Positions 50,515 to 58,413 of a stretch of DNA of 64,000 bases are shown in pieces (the first letter of the stretch is position 1; the number at the start of each line of letters is the position of its first letter). A program made the translations under genes and the position numbers. The DNA lies in the NCBI RefSeq assembly GCF_013373065.1, contig NZ_JABXIN010000002.1, positions 124,001-188,000 on the forward strand. The letters are read 5' to 3'. The notes under the pieces are model-generated. The model did not search any database and was not told the origin of the DNA. It saw only the letters and a program-made list of their open reading frames with translations. Source of the stretch: Algoriphagus sp. (GTDB taxonomy: Bacteria > Bacteroidota > Bacteroidia > Cytophagales > Cyclobacteriaceae).

Positions 50515-50550
50515 TTCGGTATGGATTTTTGAAAAGCTTTTGGGATACGG

Positions 50551-51438
50551 TTAAAAAACCTGCAACGAATTTCCAGAAGGAATATGATGAACAGGCAAAT
50601 CCGGAAATTGGTTCTCTAGCCAAGTCTTTAAAAACTCGGACCCTCCCTCCTCACTGGCTGAATGCCCAATTACAATCATGCTCAGCTTTTTACCAGATGC
50701 GTTGGCAGCTCGGACATACTCGGGAGTTTCCCATTCATTCGATTCACCACAAATCAGCACATCAGGATCATATTTCATAATCCCTTCTATCTGCGCTCTT
50801 CCTCCAGCTGCCCCAGGTATCAAAAGCACTTTCTCGCATGTTTGTCCCAAGTCACCTGCATAGCGCATCGCGGGAACTCCCAATTTAGCCTTCGCATGAT
50901 CAATTAATAACCGTAGGCTGGTCGGGGGAATTTTCAAAAGAGGACTACCAGGTTCATAATACGTTTCCCATCCCAACTCCTTCACCACTCCTATGCGTAC
51001 TCCATCATCCACGAGTCGATGGATGTAATCATGGTTTCTCCACAAGGCAATACCATGATCTTTCATCAATCGATTTTTGGATTGGAACACCTCATCATCT
51101 TCCAACCAGTCCGTTTCATCTGCATGATTAAAAAAAGTAGGTTCATGCGGAATGATAAAATTTGCCCCTAGCTCGATCGTCCGCTCAATTACCTCCATGG
51201 TGGCAAACATGGTGGCCACCACACCCGTTACCACCTGGTCTCGGGAACCCATTTTAAGTGTATCAACGGTTTGGGGAAATGGAGCCCCAGGCACCTGATT
51301 GATAAATGCGTCCATAATATCTCCGACAGTCACATCTTTTTTAAGATTATTCCCAAAAGTTAAAAAGGGGTTGAGGGATAGGCCTGCTCCTAAAAGCACA
51401 CCGGATTGAGCTAGAAATCTTCTTCTGGATGGATACAT
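50551..51438 (-). CDS. Nif3-like dinuclear metal centre protein, Tat-exported
   Basis: 295 residues. It starts with a twin-arginine signal ('PSRRRFLAQSGVLLGAGLS', 3-21). The rest resembles the Nif3/YbgI fold: 'VVTGVVATMFATMEVIERTIELGANFIIPHEPTFF' (about 72-106) with His ligands, 'HRLVDDGVRIGVVKELGW', and the C-terminal 'MIVIGHSASEEGG' supplying His and Glu. Nif3 proteins are normally cytosolic hexamers with a two-metal site; their reaction is debated. Export makes this member unusual. It is a single gene following a lipoprotein gene on the same strand. Confidence 0.85.
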   Translation of the reverse strand: MYPSRRRFLAQSGVLLGAGLSLNPFLTFGNNLKKDVTVGDIMDAFINQVPGAPFPQTVDTLKMGSRDQVVTGVVATMFATMEVIERTIELGANFIIPHEPTFFNHADETDWLEDDEVFQSKNRLMKDHGIALWRNHDYIHRLVDDGVRIGVVKELGWETYYEPGSPLLKIPPTSLRLLIDHAKAKLGVPAMRYAGDLGQTCEKVLLIPGAAGGRAQIEGIMKYDPDVLICGESNEWETPEYVRAANASGKKLSMIVIGHSASEEGGSEFLKTWLENQFPDLPVHHIPSGNSLQVF

Positions 51439-51496
51439 GGACTGGATTTTTTCAAAAAATTACCAAATTTTTCAATAAGAGGTCTAGAAAAAGAAA

Positions 51497-51525
51497 AACC
51501 ACCCCGGAATCAGGGTGGTTGGAAA
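51497..51525 (-). terminator. Terminator of the 51.5-kb lipoprotein gene
   Basis: AACCACCC / GGGTGGTT pair around an 8-base loop, and the minus strand continues TTTTTC. It lies just after the gene that ends at 51545. Confidence 0.85.
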
Positions 51526-51544
51526 TATTTTAAGGATTAATAAT

Positions 51545-52186
51545 CTACTCAAATTTTATATCCGAAATCCAAATAAAACGATTCCCTGCCCCATCCCGAT
51601 GCATGGTGGCAAGTTGAATAGGGCCAACATCCTGTACATTTTCCCAAGTCCAGGTTCTTCCTTCAGGAGCATTTTGTCTCCGATAAGTCCATTCAAGGAT
51701 GCGATGATTCTCATCCAGATATAAATCATAGGCATCCCCAGGAGTGTAGCCATCTCCCGAGCTATAAACCACTGTTAATTTTGTAGAATTCTGCTGATGA
51801 AGGGGTGTGGGAACATTTTCGGCCACTTCATATTCGTAGCCTTGATCCCAAGCCAATTGAAAAGGCATCATGCACCAGTACTTATCATTGACAAAACCCT
51901 TATCTGCATCTGGAAGGGATTCTTTTGGCAAATCCTGACTGTAGGTAAAACTAGTATCCGGTCCTGTATAGGTAACCATTCGGTTTTTGATATCCCAAGA
52001 CCAATTCCGGGAAAATATATTTACCGAATCACGTTGCACATTCCAAGTATAGGATATGGATTTTAGCTGATCGAAATTCTCAATTCCATAGGCCTTTGCT
52101 ACTTGAAAAGGAAGCGTGTCAGGCATTTTTGGTGAACAAGCAAAAGTCACCAGAATCGCAAAAACTAAGAGGTAGGATTTATTCAT
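51545..52186 (-). CDS. Hypothetical lipoprotein (LolA/LolB-like fold possible)
   Basis: 213 residues. The signal ends in 'VTFACS' (lipobox Cys17). The mature part begins 'AKAYGIENFDQLKSISYTWNV' and alternates strands with Trp and Tyr ('SWDIKNRMVTYTGPD'), then a late 'DAYDLYLDENHRILEWTYRR' strand set. The arrangement resembles LolA/outer-membrane lipoprotein-sorting domains seen in many Bacteroidota lipoproteins, but I cannot name the family. It is transcribed away from the Nif3-like gene, separated by the terminator at 51.5 kb. Confidence 0.7.
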   Translation of the reverse strand: MNKSYLLVFAILVTFACSPKMPDTLPFQVAKAYGIENFDQLKSISYTWNVQRDSVNIFSRNWSWDIKNRMVTYTGPDTSFTYSQDLPKESLPDADKGFVNDKYWCMMPFQLAWDQGYEYEVAENVPTPLHQQNSTKLTVVYSSGDGYTPGDAYDLYLDENHRILEWTYRRQNAPEGRTWTWENVQDVGPIQLATMHRDGAGNRFIWISDIKFE

Positions 52187-52212
52187 ATGTTAAAGGGTTA
52201 GATGAGGGTAAC

Positions 52213-53004
52213 TTATTCATTTTTAGGATTGTTTCGAACCCATTTCTTTAATTTTTTTCTTTCAATAGCCTGATAAATAGGCTGGATAAAAAAGAAAAAA
52301 CGGTCCAAATTCAGCATCAATGGAAATAAGCGTGAAGGGAAAATACGTTTTTTTCTGCGGATGATCCCAATCAGGATTTTTTCTGCGACTTTTTCTGGCT
52401 TTTGAATAGGAAAAGCCTTGGGAATGGATTTTCCTGCAGCAGCAAAAAATTGAGTATCTGTAGCGATTGGAAAAACCAAAGTCAACCAATCCTCCTCGGA
52501 CTCTTTCCAGACGGTGCGAGCCCATTGAAGCAAAGCTGATTTGCTAGCCGCATACATACTATATCCGGGAACAGTCCAATAGGAAATCGCGGAAGCAACA
52601 ATCACATGTCTACCGAAATTCCCCTTCAGTAGCTGACGTAATTCCATCCCCAACTGGATAGGACTGAAAACATTGAGCTGAAAAAGCTGATCCATTCCCT
52701 TCCAGTTTTGATACTCAGCCAAGCCATATTCTGCCTTTCCTGCATTGGCAATGCTGACATCTACTCTTTCCCAATGAGTCCGTACCCAATATAAGATCTT
52801 TTGATTCCCTTCTTTTTGGCTCAAATCCACTTTTAAAATCTGGACAGCCGAAAATTCCCTTTTTATTTCAGCCAAACCTTCTTCCGAATAATCCACAGCC
52901 AAAACATTTGCCTGTTCAGAATGGAGTAGCCGAACCAGTTCCTTCCCAATTCCTGAGGCAGCTCCTGTCACGATGATATTTTTTTGGCTAAAGAATTTTT
53001 TCAT
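52213..53004 (-). CDS. SDR family oxidoreductase (operon gene 4)
   Basis: At 263 residues from ATG 53004 (an in-frame TTG at 53010 is also open), it has cofactor loop 'VTGAASGIGKEL' near 11-22, 'IANAGKAEYG' near 86-95, Ser near 139 and 'YSMYAASKSAL' (YxxxK) near 151-161. The C-terminal 60 residues contain a hydrophobic helix and a basic tail, so it may associate with the membrane. The substrate is unknown. It overlaps the acetoacetate-decarboxylase-like gene by 17 bp and ends the IlvD-SDR-ADC-SDR operon. Confidence 0.85.
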   Translation of the reverse strand: MKKFFSQKNIIVTGAASGIGKELVRLLHSEQANVLAVDYSEEGLAEIKREFSAVQILKVDLSQKEGNQKILYWVRTHWERVDVSIANAGKAEYGLAEYQNWKGMDQLFQLNVFSPIQLGMELRQLLKGNFGRHVIVASAISYWTVPGYSMYAASKSALLQWARTVWKESEEDWLTLVFPIATDTQFFAAAGKSIPKAFPIQKPEKVAEKILIGIIRRKKRIFPSRLFPLMLNLDRFFFFIQPIYQAIERKKLKKWVRNNPKNE

Positions 53005-53656
53005 GGACAACAGCTTCGGGGAAATGGATTTGAAAAGGGCGGATATGAACTGCCAAAAGGGGCTTTATTTGATCAATTGGAGGGAAAAATGAAGGGTTGA
53101 CGTGAAGAATATTCACCCTGGCTAATTTGGCTTTTCCTTTTCCAGAGGGTTTTGTAAAAAAATCTTTTCCTTTCCAATGCTGGTAGAGATCAATGGGAAG
53201 CAATTTTGTATTTGCAGGAAATGTAAATCCAAAGGGTTTTACCTCGCAGGAAAAGAAAGTTTCTTCTTTGGATTTAACCCGTATTTGGATTTGTCCCTCT
53301 TGCTCTTCCCAACTAAAATCCATCGTCTCCTTCGGAATCCCCCAATTCGCTCGACCATTTTGAGTGCTTTGCTCTGAATCCACAAAAATGCGGGTGATGG
53401 TTTGTTTTCTATGATTTTTGAATTTTCCGGGAATAAACAATAATTCCCTATAGGGACCAACCGGGCTTTGTGTATAGTTAACCAGCATGAGATAACCTAG
53501 ACCTCCTGAAAATTGCCCCTTTAAATAGTCGGGCAATTGGCCCTGCTGTTCAACCCAGTTTTTGGAGAATTTATAAACCAAAATCACCCCTTCACCTTTC
53601 AAATCCCAAGGAGCAGGAGCAATAAGAAAGGAATCTTTTGTTAAGGATTCCGCCAT
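52988..53656 (-). CDS. Acetoacetate decarboxylase family protein
   Basis: At 222 residues it matches the acetoacetate-decarboxylase-like superfamily: 'LVNYTQSPVGPYRELLFIPG' (about 58-77), 'TRIFVDSEQSTQNGRANWGIPKE' (about 88-110) with a conserved Gly-x-Pro-Lys where the Schiff-base Lys sits, and the terminal beta strands. Family members decarboxylate beta-keto acids or act as aldolases and dehydratases. Cytoplasmic. It is overlapped by the next SDR gene and preceded by another SDR, suggesting one short catabolic pathway. The reaction is inferred only at family level. Confidence 0.82.
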   Translation of the reverse strand: MAESLTKDSFLIAPAPWDLKGEGVILVYKFSKNWVEQQGQLPDYLKGQFSGGLGYLMLVNYTQSPVGPYRELLFIPGKFKNHRKQTITRIFVDSEQSTQNGRANWGIPKETMDFSWEEQEGQIQIRVKSKEETFFSCEVKPFGFTFPANTKLLPIDLYQHWKGKDFFTKPSGKGKAKLARVNILHVNPSFFPPIDQIKPLLAVHIRPFQIHFPEAVVHEKIL

Positions 53657-53669
53657 GGCTTAATTTCTT

Positions 53670-54431
53670 TTAGGCATAAGGCGAAGGACTTACCGAGGTC
53701 CAACCCCCATCGATCACCAGTGTCTGACCTGTGATGTGTCGGGCCGCATTGGATAATAAAAATGCTGCTGCTTCTGCAATATCAGTGGTAGAAGCAGGCC
53801 GTCCCAAAGGAGTCAACTGAGACCAGATTTTGGCATATTCCGGGTCAGAGGTAGTTCGCTCGGTCAACGTTGCTCCCGGAGCAATAGCGTTGATTCGGAT
53901 TCCATGGGGAGCCAATTCCAATACCAAATTTTTCGCAAGCATTTCGATAGCCGCTTTGCTCATGGCATAGGCGGTTAGATTTTCATGACTTTGATGAGCT
54001 GTGACGGAAGAAGTCAAAAGTATAGATCCTCCATCTTCTTGTCTTTTCATCACGCGAGCAGCCGCCTGCACCAAAAAGAAAGTACCAGCTTGATTCACCC
54101 GCATCACCTCCATAAAATCTTCACGATTGTACTCTAAAAAATTTCCAAAAAGAGTAATTCCTGCATTAGCTACTACTTGATCGACTTTGCCGAAATGATG
54201 AAGAGCTAATTCAATCATTTCCTGAATTACAGAATCCGAAGCTGCATCACCAGAACATCCGATGACACTTCCTTTTCCCATTCGGGAAAGATTTGCCACC
54301 GCATCCTCCACTAAGCTTTTTTCGGAATCATTTAAAATCACCTGAGACCCATTTTGAAGCATTTTCCGGGCAATCTCCAGACCTATTCCCTGTCCTGCCC
54401 CTGTGATAATTACTGTCTTTGGAGTTTTCAT
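53670..54431 (-). CDS. SDR family oxidoreductase (operon gene 2)
   Basis: Classical SDR of 253 residues. 'ITGAGQGIGLEIARKML' is near 10-26, Asp after strand 2 ('ILNDSEKSL') favours NAD(H), 'VANAGITLFG' lies near 87-96, Ser near 140 is in 'LLTSSVTAH', YAMSKAA (YxxxK) near 153-159, and the C-terminal 'GQTLVIDGGWTSV' is typical of sugar and polyol dehydrogenases. It lies 37 bp after the IlvD/Edd dehydratase and 13 bp before the ADC-like gene. It probably oxidises a sugar or a related hydroxy acid. Confidence 0.9.
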   Translation of the reverse strand: MKTPKTVIITGAGQGIGLEIARKMLQNGSQVILNDSEKSLVEDAVANLSRMGKGSVIGCSGDAASDSVIQEMIELALHHFGKVDQVVANAGITLFGNFLEYNREDFMEVMRVNQAGTFFLVQAAARVMKRQEDGGSILLTSSVTAHQSHENLTAYAMSKAAIEMLAKNLVLELAPHGIRINAIAPGATLTERTTSDPEYAKIWSQLTPLGRPASTTDIAEAAAFLLSNAARHITGQTLVIDGGWTSVSPSPYA

Positions 54432-54468
54432 GTTTGTATTTGGTTACCCTCTTTGGGTTTAATTATAA

Positions 54469-56187
54469 TTAATGGGAATCCCTCTTCACCTCCGATCCCG
54501 AACTTCCCTGCAGAAAATCAAAATCAACGCCTTCATGTGCCTGATTTACCCGATGAAGGAATAGATTTACATAACCTCGATCATAGGGCAGTTCGGTTGG
54601 TTTGAACGCCGCTTTCCGATTTTCCATTTCCTCCTCCGATATCAACAAATTCAGACTGCGATTCGGCACATCCAGTTCAATCAAATCTCCATTTTGAACC
54701 AAAGCCAAGGGCCCTCCAATGGCTGATTCTGGTGAAACATGTAGCACTACTGTCCCGTAGCCTGTCCCACTCATTCGACCATCTGAAATACGAACCATAT
54801 CCTTGATCCCTTTTTGAAGCAGTTTGGCAGGGAGACCCATATTCCCAACCTCTGGCATTCCTGGATACCCTTTAGGCCCCACATTTTTCATCACCAAAAC
54901 AGAATTTTCATCCACTTCCAAATTAGGATCATCGATTCGAGCTTTGTAATCATCGATATCTTCAAAAACCACTGCCTTGCCAGTATGGGTCAATAAATGG
55001 GGGCTTGCTGCTGAAGGTTTAAGTACGGCTCCATGAGGACAGAGATTTCCCTTGAGCACGGCAATTCCGGAATCGGGCTTAATCGGCTTCTCCAAGGTTC
55101 CGATTAATTCACGATCATAGCATTCGGCCTTTTCAATATTCTCGCCTAAGGTTTTCCCATTGACTGTGATGCAATCCGTGTGCAATTTGGATTGAATTTC
55201 ACGCATTACGGCAGGCAATCCCCCCGCATAGAATAAATCCTCCACCCAGTGCTCGCCGGAAGGTTGAACATTGGCAATCAATGGAATTCGAGCTGAAAAG
55301 TGATCGAAATCTGTCAAGTCCAACTCCACTCCGATTCGTCTTGCGATGGCTGTCAAATGCAGGATAAAATTCGTAGACCCGCCCAAAGCCGCATTGACCA
55401 TAATGGAATTTTCAAAGGCTTTACGAGTCAAGATTTTACTCATCCTCATATCTTCTTTGACCATTTCGACGATGCGCATGCCAGCCATGTGAGCCAGAAC
55501 CTTCCTTCTTGAATCGGCTGCAGGAATGGTCGCATTATCCGGCATTGCCAAACCCAATGCTTCGACCATAGCCGCCATCGTAGAAGCTGTACCCATTGGC
55601 GCACAATGCCCTCGGGAACGAGACATAGCTGCTTCAGCTTCAATAAATTCTTCTTGAGAAAGCTTCCCTAATTTGTATTCTTCAGCAAAACGCCACACAT
55701 CTGAAGTACCGATTTTTTTCCCCTTAAATCTTCCAACCAACATAGGACCTCCAGAAACCACCAAAGTAGGGAGATCTACCGACGCAGCACCCATCACCAA
55801 GGAAGGTGTGGTCTTATCACAACCGCACATGAGAACCACCCCATCCATTGGATTGGCTCGAATACTTTCCTCCACATCCATGGAGGCCAAGTTTCGAAAA
55901 AGCATGGCCGTTGGCTTGATAGAGCATTCTCCTAAAGACATCACCGGAAACTCCAAGGGAAAGCCTCCTGCCTCCCAGATTCCCTGTTTGATGGATTCTG
56001 CTAATTCCCGAAAATGGGCATTACATGGAGTGAATTCTGACCAGGTATTACAGATTCCTATTACGGGTTTTTCACCTTCAAAAAGGTGGTGAGGAAGGCC
56101 TTGGTTTTTCATCCAGGAGCGATATATAAAGCCATCTTTTCCAGTTCGGCCGTACCACTCCTGACTGCGAAGCTTCTTCTTAGTCAT
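54469..56187 (-). CDS. IlvD/Edd family dehydratase (sugar-acid dehydratase-like)
   Basis: Fe-S dehydratase of 572 residues, the length of L-arabonate/D-xylonate dehydratases. Cluster Cys residues are 'GICNTWSEFTPCNAHF' (about 43-58), 'LMCGCDKTTPSL' (about 113-124) and 'GHCAPMGTAS' (about 182-191). 'GRMSGTGYGTVVLHV' near 478-492 is conserved across the family. It removes water from a 2,3-dihydroxy acid to give a 2-keto-3-deoxy acid. With an NAD-type SDR next, a non-phosphorylative sugar-acid pathway is likely. True IlvD is less likely by context and sequence. Confidence 0.9.
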   Translation of the reverse strand: MTKKKLRSQEWYGRTGKDGFIYRSWMKNQGLPHHLFEGEKPVIGICNTWSEFTPCNAHFRELAESIKQGIWEAGGFPLEFPVMSLGECSIKPTAMLFRNLASMDVEESIRANPMDGVVLMCGCDKTTPSLVMGAASVDLPTLVVSGGPMLVGRFKGKKIGTSDVWRFAEEYKLGKLSQEEFIEAEAAMSRSRGHCAPMGTASTMAAMVEALGLAMPDNATIPAADSRRKVLAHMAGMRIVEMVKEDMRMSKILTRKAFENSIMVNAALGGSTNFILHLTAIARRIGVELDLTDFDHFSARIPLIANVQPSGEHWVEDLFYAGGLPAVMREIQSKLHTDCITVNGKTLGENIEKAECYDRELIGTLEKPIKPDSGIAVLKGNLCPHGAVLKPSAASPHLLTHTGKAVVFEDIDDYKARIDDPNLEVDENSVLVMKNVGPKGYPGMPEVGNMGLPAKLLQKGIKDMVRISDGRMSGTGYGTVVLHVSPESAIGGPLALVQNGDLIELDVPNRSLNLLISEEEMENRKAAFKPTELPYDRGYVNLFLHRVNQAHEGVDFDFLQGSSGSEVKRDSH

Positions 56188-56384
56188 GGTTTTTTTGGGT
56201 TTGAGAAATTTTTCAGAAGATAGGAAAAAAAGAAGATTTTATCGAGTAAAAACCCAATCCAGATTCATCAAAAAGAAAGATTGAAGCTAATCATAAAATT
56301 GTAGCACTGGTCCACTCTGAAAACTTGAGTCTTTTGAAACTCAAGAAACACCTCAGCAAATTCTCGGAAATTTGGAAACAAAAA
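56188..56384. other. Intergenic region between ilvD-like gene and murA, with a hairpin
   Basis: No gene in about 200 bp. CTTGAGT (56324-56330) and ACTCAAG (56339-56345) form a 7-bp hairpin. It could be part of the ilvD-like operon's upstream region on the minus strand. Confidence 0.4.
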
Positions 56385-56404
56385 GAGCGGACTTAAATCC
56401 GCTC
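56380..56404 (-). terminator. Terminator overlapping the murA stop codon
   Basis: GAGCGGA (56385-56391) / TCCGCTC (56398-56404), with TTTTTG following on the minus strand. The murA stop (56393-56395) lies in the loop, so the last murA codons form one stem arm. Confidence 0.8.
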
Positions 56405-57697
56405 AATATCCGCTCCCAGTGCATTTAAGCGCTGATCGATGAATTGGTAACCTCGGTCAATTTGCTCGATATTATCGATAATGGAAGTACCGTTTGCAGA
56501 GAGAGCTGCAATCAACAAGGCTACCCCCGCCCGAATATCCGGGGATGTCATCCGTATACCTCTCAATGGATACTTGCGATCCAAGCCAATAACCGTAGCC
56601 CGATGCGGATCACAAAGAATAATCTGCGCTCCCATATCGATCAGTTTGTCCACGAAAAACAAGCGGGATTCAAACATCTTTTGGTGTACTAAAACGGTCC
56701 CTTTTGCCTGTGTCGCAGTCACCAAAACGATCGACAATAAATCAGGGGTAAACCCGGGCCAAATCTGGTCTGCAATCGTCAAAATCGAACCATCAATAAA
56801 GGTTTCAATTTCGTAATGATCCTGTGCAGGAATAAAAATATCATCACCCCGAAACTCCATCTGAATCCCCATTCGCTTAAAAGTATCAGGTATGATCCCC
56901 AATTTCGGAATTTGGCAGTTTTTGATTGTGATTTCGGACTGAGTCATTGCTGCCATCCCGATGAATGAACCGATCTCGATCATATCCGGCAACATGGTGT
57001 GGGTAGTTCCTCCCAATTTCTCCACGCCTTCGATATGCAACAAATTGGAACCTAAGCCGGTGATCTTGGCTCCCATTCGGTTCAGCATATCGCAAAGCTG
57101 CTGCAAATAAGGTTCACAGGCAGCATTGTAAATTGTGGTCTTCCCTTCAGCCATTACCGCTGCCATCACGATATTGGCAGTACCTGTCACGGATGCTTCA
57201 TCCAAAAGCATGTACGTGCCTTTCAGATGCTTTCCATCAATATGAAAGATCTCGCGCTCAGCATCGTAATGAAATGTGGCACCGAGCTTTTGGAAACCTG
57301 TAAAGTGGGTATCCATCCGCCGACGTCCGATTTTATCACCTCCTGGTTTGGATAATTTCCCTGTTCCAAAACGAGTCAACAATGGCCCCAAAATCATCAC
57401 GGAACCTCGAAGAGCAGAAGCTTTTTTCAAAAATTCTTCCGTTTCCAAATACTCCAGATTGATTTCATCTGCTTGGAAAGAATAGGATTCAGGACCCAAT
57501 TTGGTCACTTTTACCCCCATATCGCTCAAAAGCTCTATGAGTTTGTTGACGTCCCGAATATTAGGGATTTTATGGATGGTGACTTTTTCGTCTGTTAAAA
57601 GTACTGCGCAAAGAATCTGAAGCGCTTCATTTTTTGCTCCTTGAGGGATAATCTCACCTTTGAGCTGATTTCCACCACGGACCCGAAAAGATGCCAT
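56393..57697 (-). CDS. murA: UDP-N-acetylglucosamine 1-carboxyvinyltransferase (Asp at the fosfomycin Cys site)
   Basis: First committed step of peptidoglycan synthesis: transfers enolpyruvate from PEP to UDP-GlcNAc. 434 residues, two inside-out alpha/beta domains. 'GAKNEALQILCAVLLTDEKV' near 20-39 and 'LRGSVMILGPLL' near 96-107 are family signatures. The loop that normally reads GGCAIG has 'PGGDKIGRRRMDTH' here, with Asp121 at the place of E. coli Cys115; Asp at this site is known to give fosfomycin-insensitive, active MurA. It begins immediately after the DUF4290 stop and ends in its own terminator. Confidence 0.97.
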   Translation of the reverse strand: MASFRVRGGNQLKGEIIPQGAKNEALQILCAVLLTDEKVTIHKIPNIRDVNKLIELLSDMGVKVTKLGPESYSFQADEINLEYLETEEFLKKASALRGSVMILGPLLTRFGTGKLSKPGGDKIGRRRMDTHFTGFQKLGATFHYDAEREIFHIDGKHLKGTYMLLDEASVTGTANIVMAAVMAEGKTTIYNAACEPYLQQLCDMLNRMGAKITGLGSNLLHIEGVEKLGGTTHTMLPDMIEIGSFIGMAAMTQSEITIKNCQIPKLGIIPDTFKRMGIQMEFRGDDIFIPAQDHYEIETFIDGSILTIADQIWPGFTPDLLSIVLVTATQAKGTVLVHQKMFESRLFFVDKLIDMGAQIILCDPHRATVIGLDRKYPLRGIRMTSPDIRAGVALLIAALSANGTSIIDNIEQIDRGYQFIDQRLNALGADIERI

Positions 57698-58315
57698 TTA
57701 GTTTCGCCGTTTTTTGTTATGCCCATTTCTGCGACGGCCTCCGCCTCGCTTGTTTTTACTACTGTGCTCTTCGTGAGTGGGTACTTTGAAATCTCTTCTG
57801 GTATTCGATTCAAAAAGAGCATTTTCTTTTACCTTTTCTAGATCGATATGCAGTTTCCCTCCTGAGAGCGTTTTGATATCGTCAAGGATAATGCCATCAT
57901 CGAAATTGTCACGATTCCAAGTGGAATGAAAACTTCTCATCAGCTGTCCGATGTAGATGATGGCTGCTTCCTGCTCCTCATCATCCTCGATTTCGATGGC
58001 CTTCTCGATTAATTTTTCAATGTTTCGACCATAATGCTTAAACCGAACTTCTCCTCTTGGATAGCCAATTGGCAAAGGCTTTTTCCCCAACAACTCCTTT
58101 TCAGGCATAGGAAATGGGCTGTCTACATCCAGTTTAAAGTCAGACATAATATAGAGATCATCCCAAAGCTTTTGGTCATTCTCCTGCTTCATAGCAGGAT
58201 TTAATTGCTTGATGATATCAATGATGGTGTAGGCACTGGCAGTGCGTTTTTCCCGGTCTTCAATGCTGCAGACATAGTCCACCAAGCCTTGAATGTTTTT
58301 TCCGTATTCTTTCAA
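57698..58315 (-). CDS. DUF4290 family protein with basic RGG/Arg-Lys-rich tail
   Basis: 205 residues. 'KEYGKNIQGLVDYVCSIEDREKRTASAYTIIDII' (about 2-35) and 'RFKHYGRNIEKLIEKAIEIEDDEEQEAAI' (about 91-119) are two similar helical halves matching DUF4290, a Bacteroidota family found next to murA. The last 25 residues ('SSKNKRGGGRRRNGHNKKRRN') are strongly basic and RGG-like, suggesting nucleic-acid binding. It starts with TTG because a stop lies close upstream. Directly abutting murA implies joint translation, but the role is unknown. Confidence 0.88.
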   Translation of the reverse strand: MKEYGKNIQGLVDYVCSIEDREKRTASAYTIIDIIKQLNPAMKQENDQKLWDDLYIMSDFKLDVDSPFPMPEKELLGKKPLPIGYPRGEVRFKHYGRNIEKLIEKAIEIEDDEEQEAAIIYIGQLMRSFHSTWNRDNFDDGIILDDIKTLSGGKLHIDLEKVKENALFESNTRRDFKVPTHEEHSSKNKRGGGRRRNGHNKKRRN

Positions 58316-58413
58316 AATAAGTCTTGTTTTCTGATTTTATCTGCTCTAGTACCCCCTTGGGCTGCCAGTCAAAAGGTAACAAAAAATCACCAAAAGGCAG
58401 GAGGGTAATTCCA

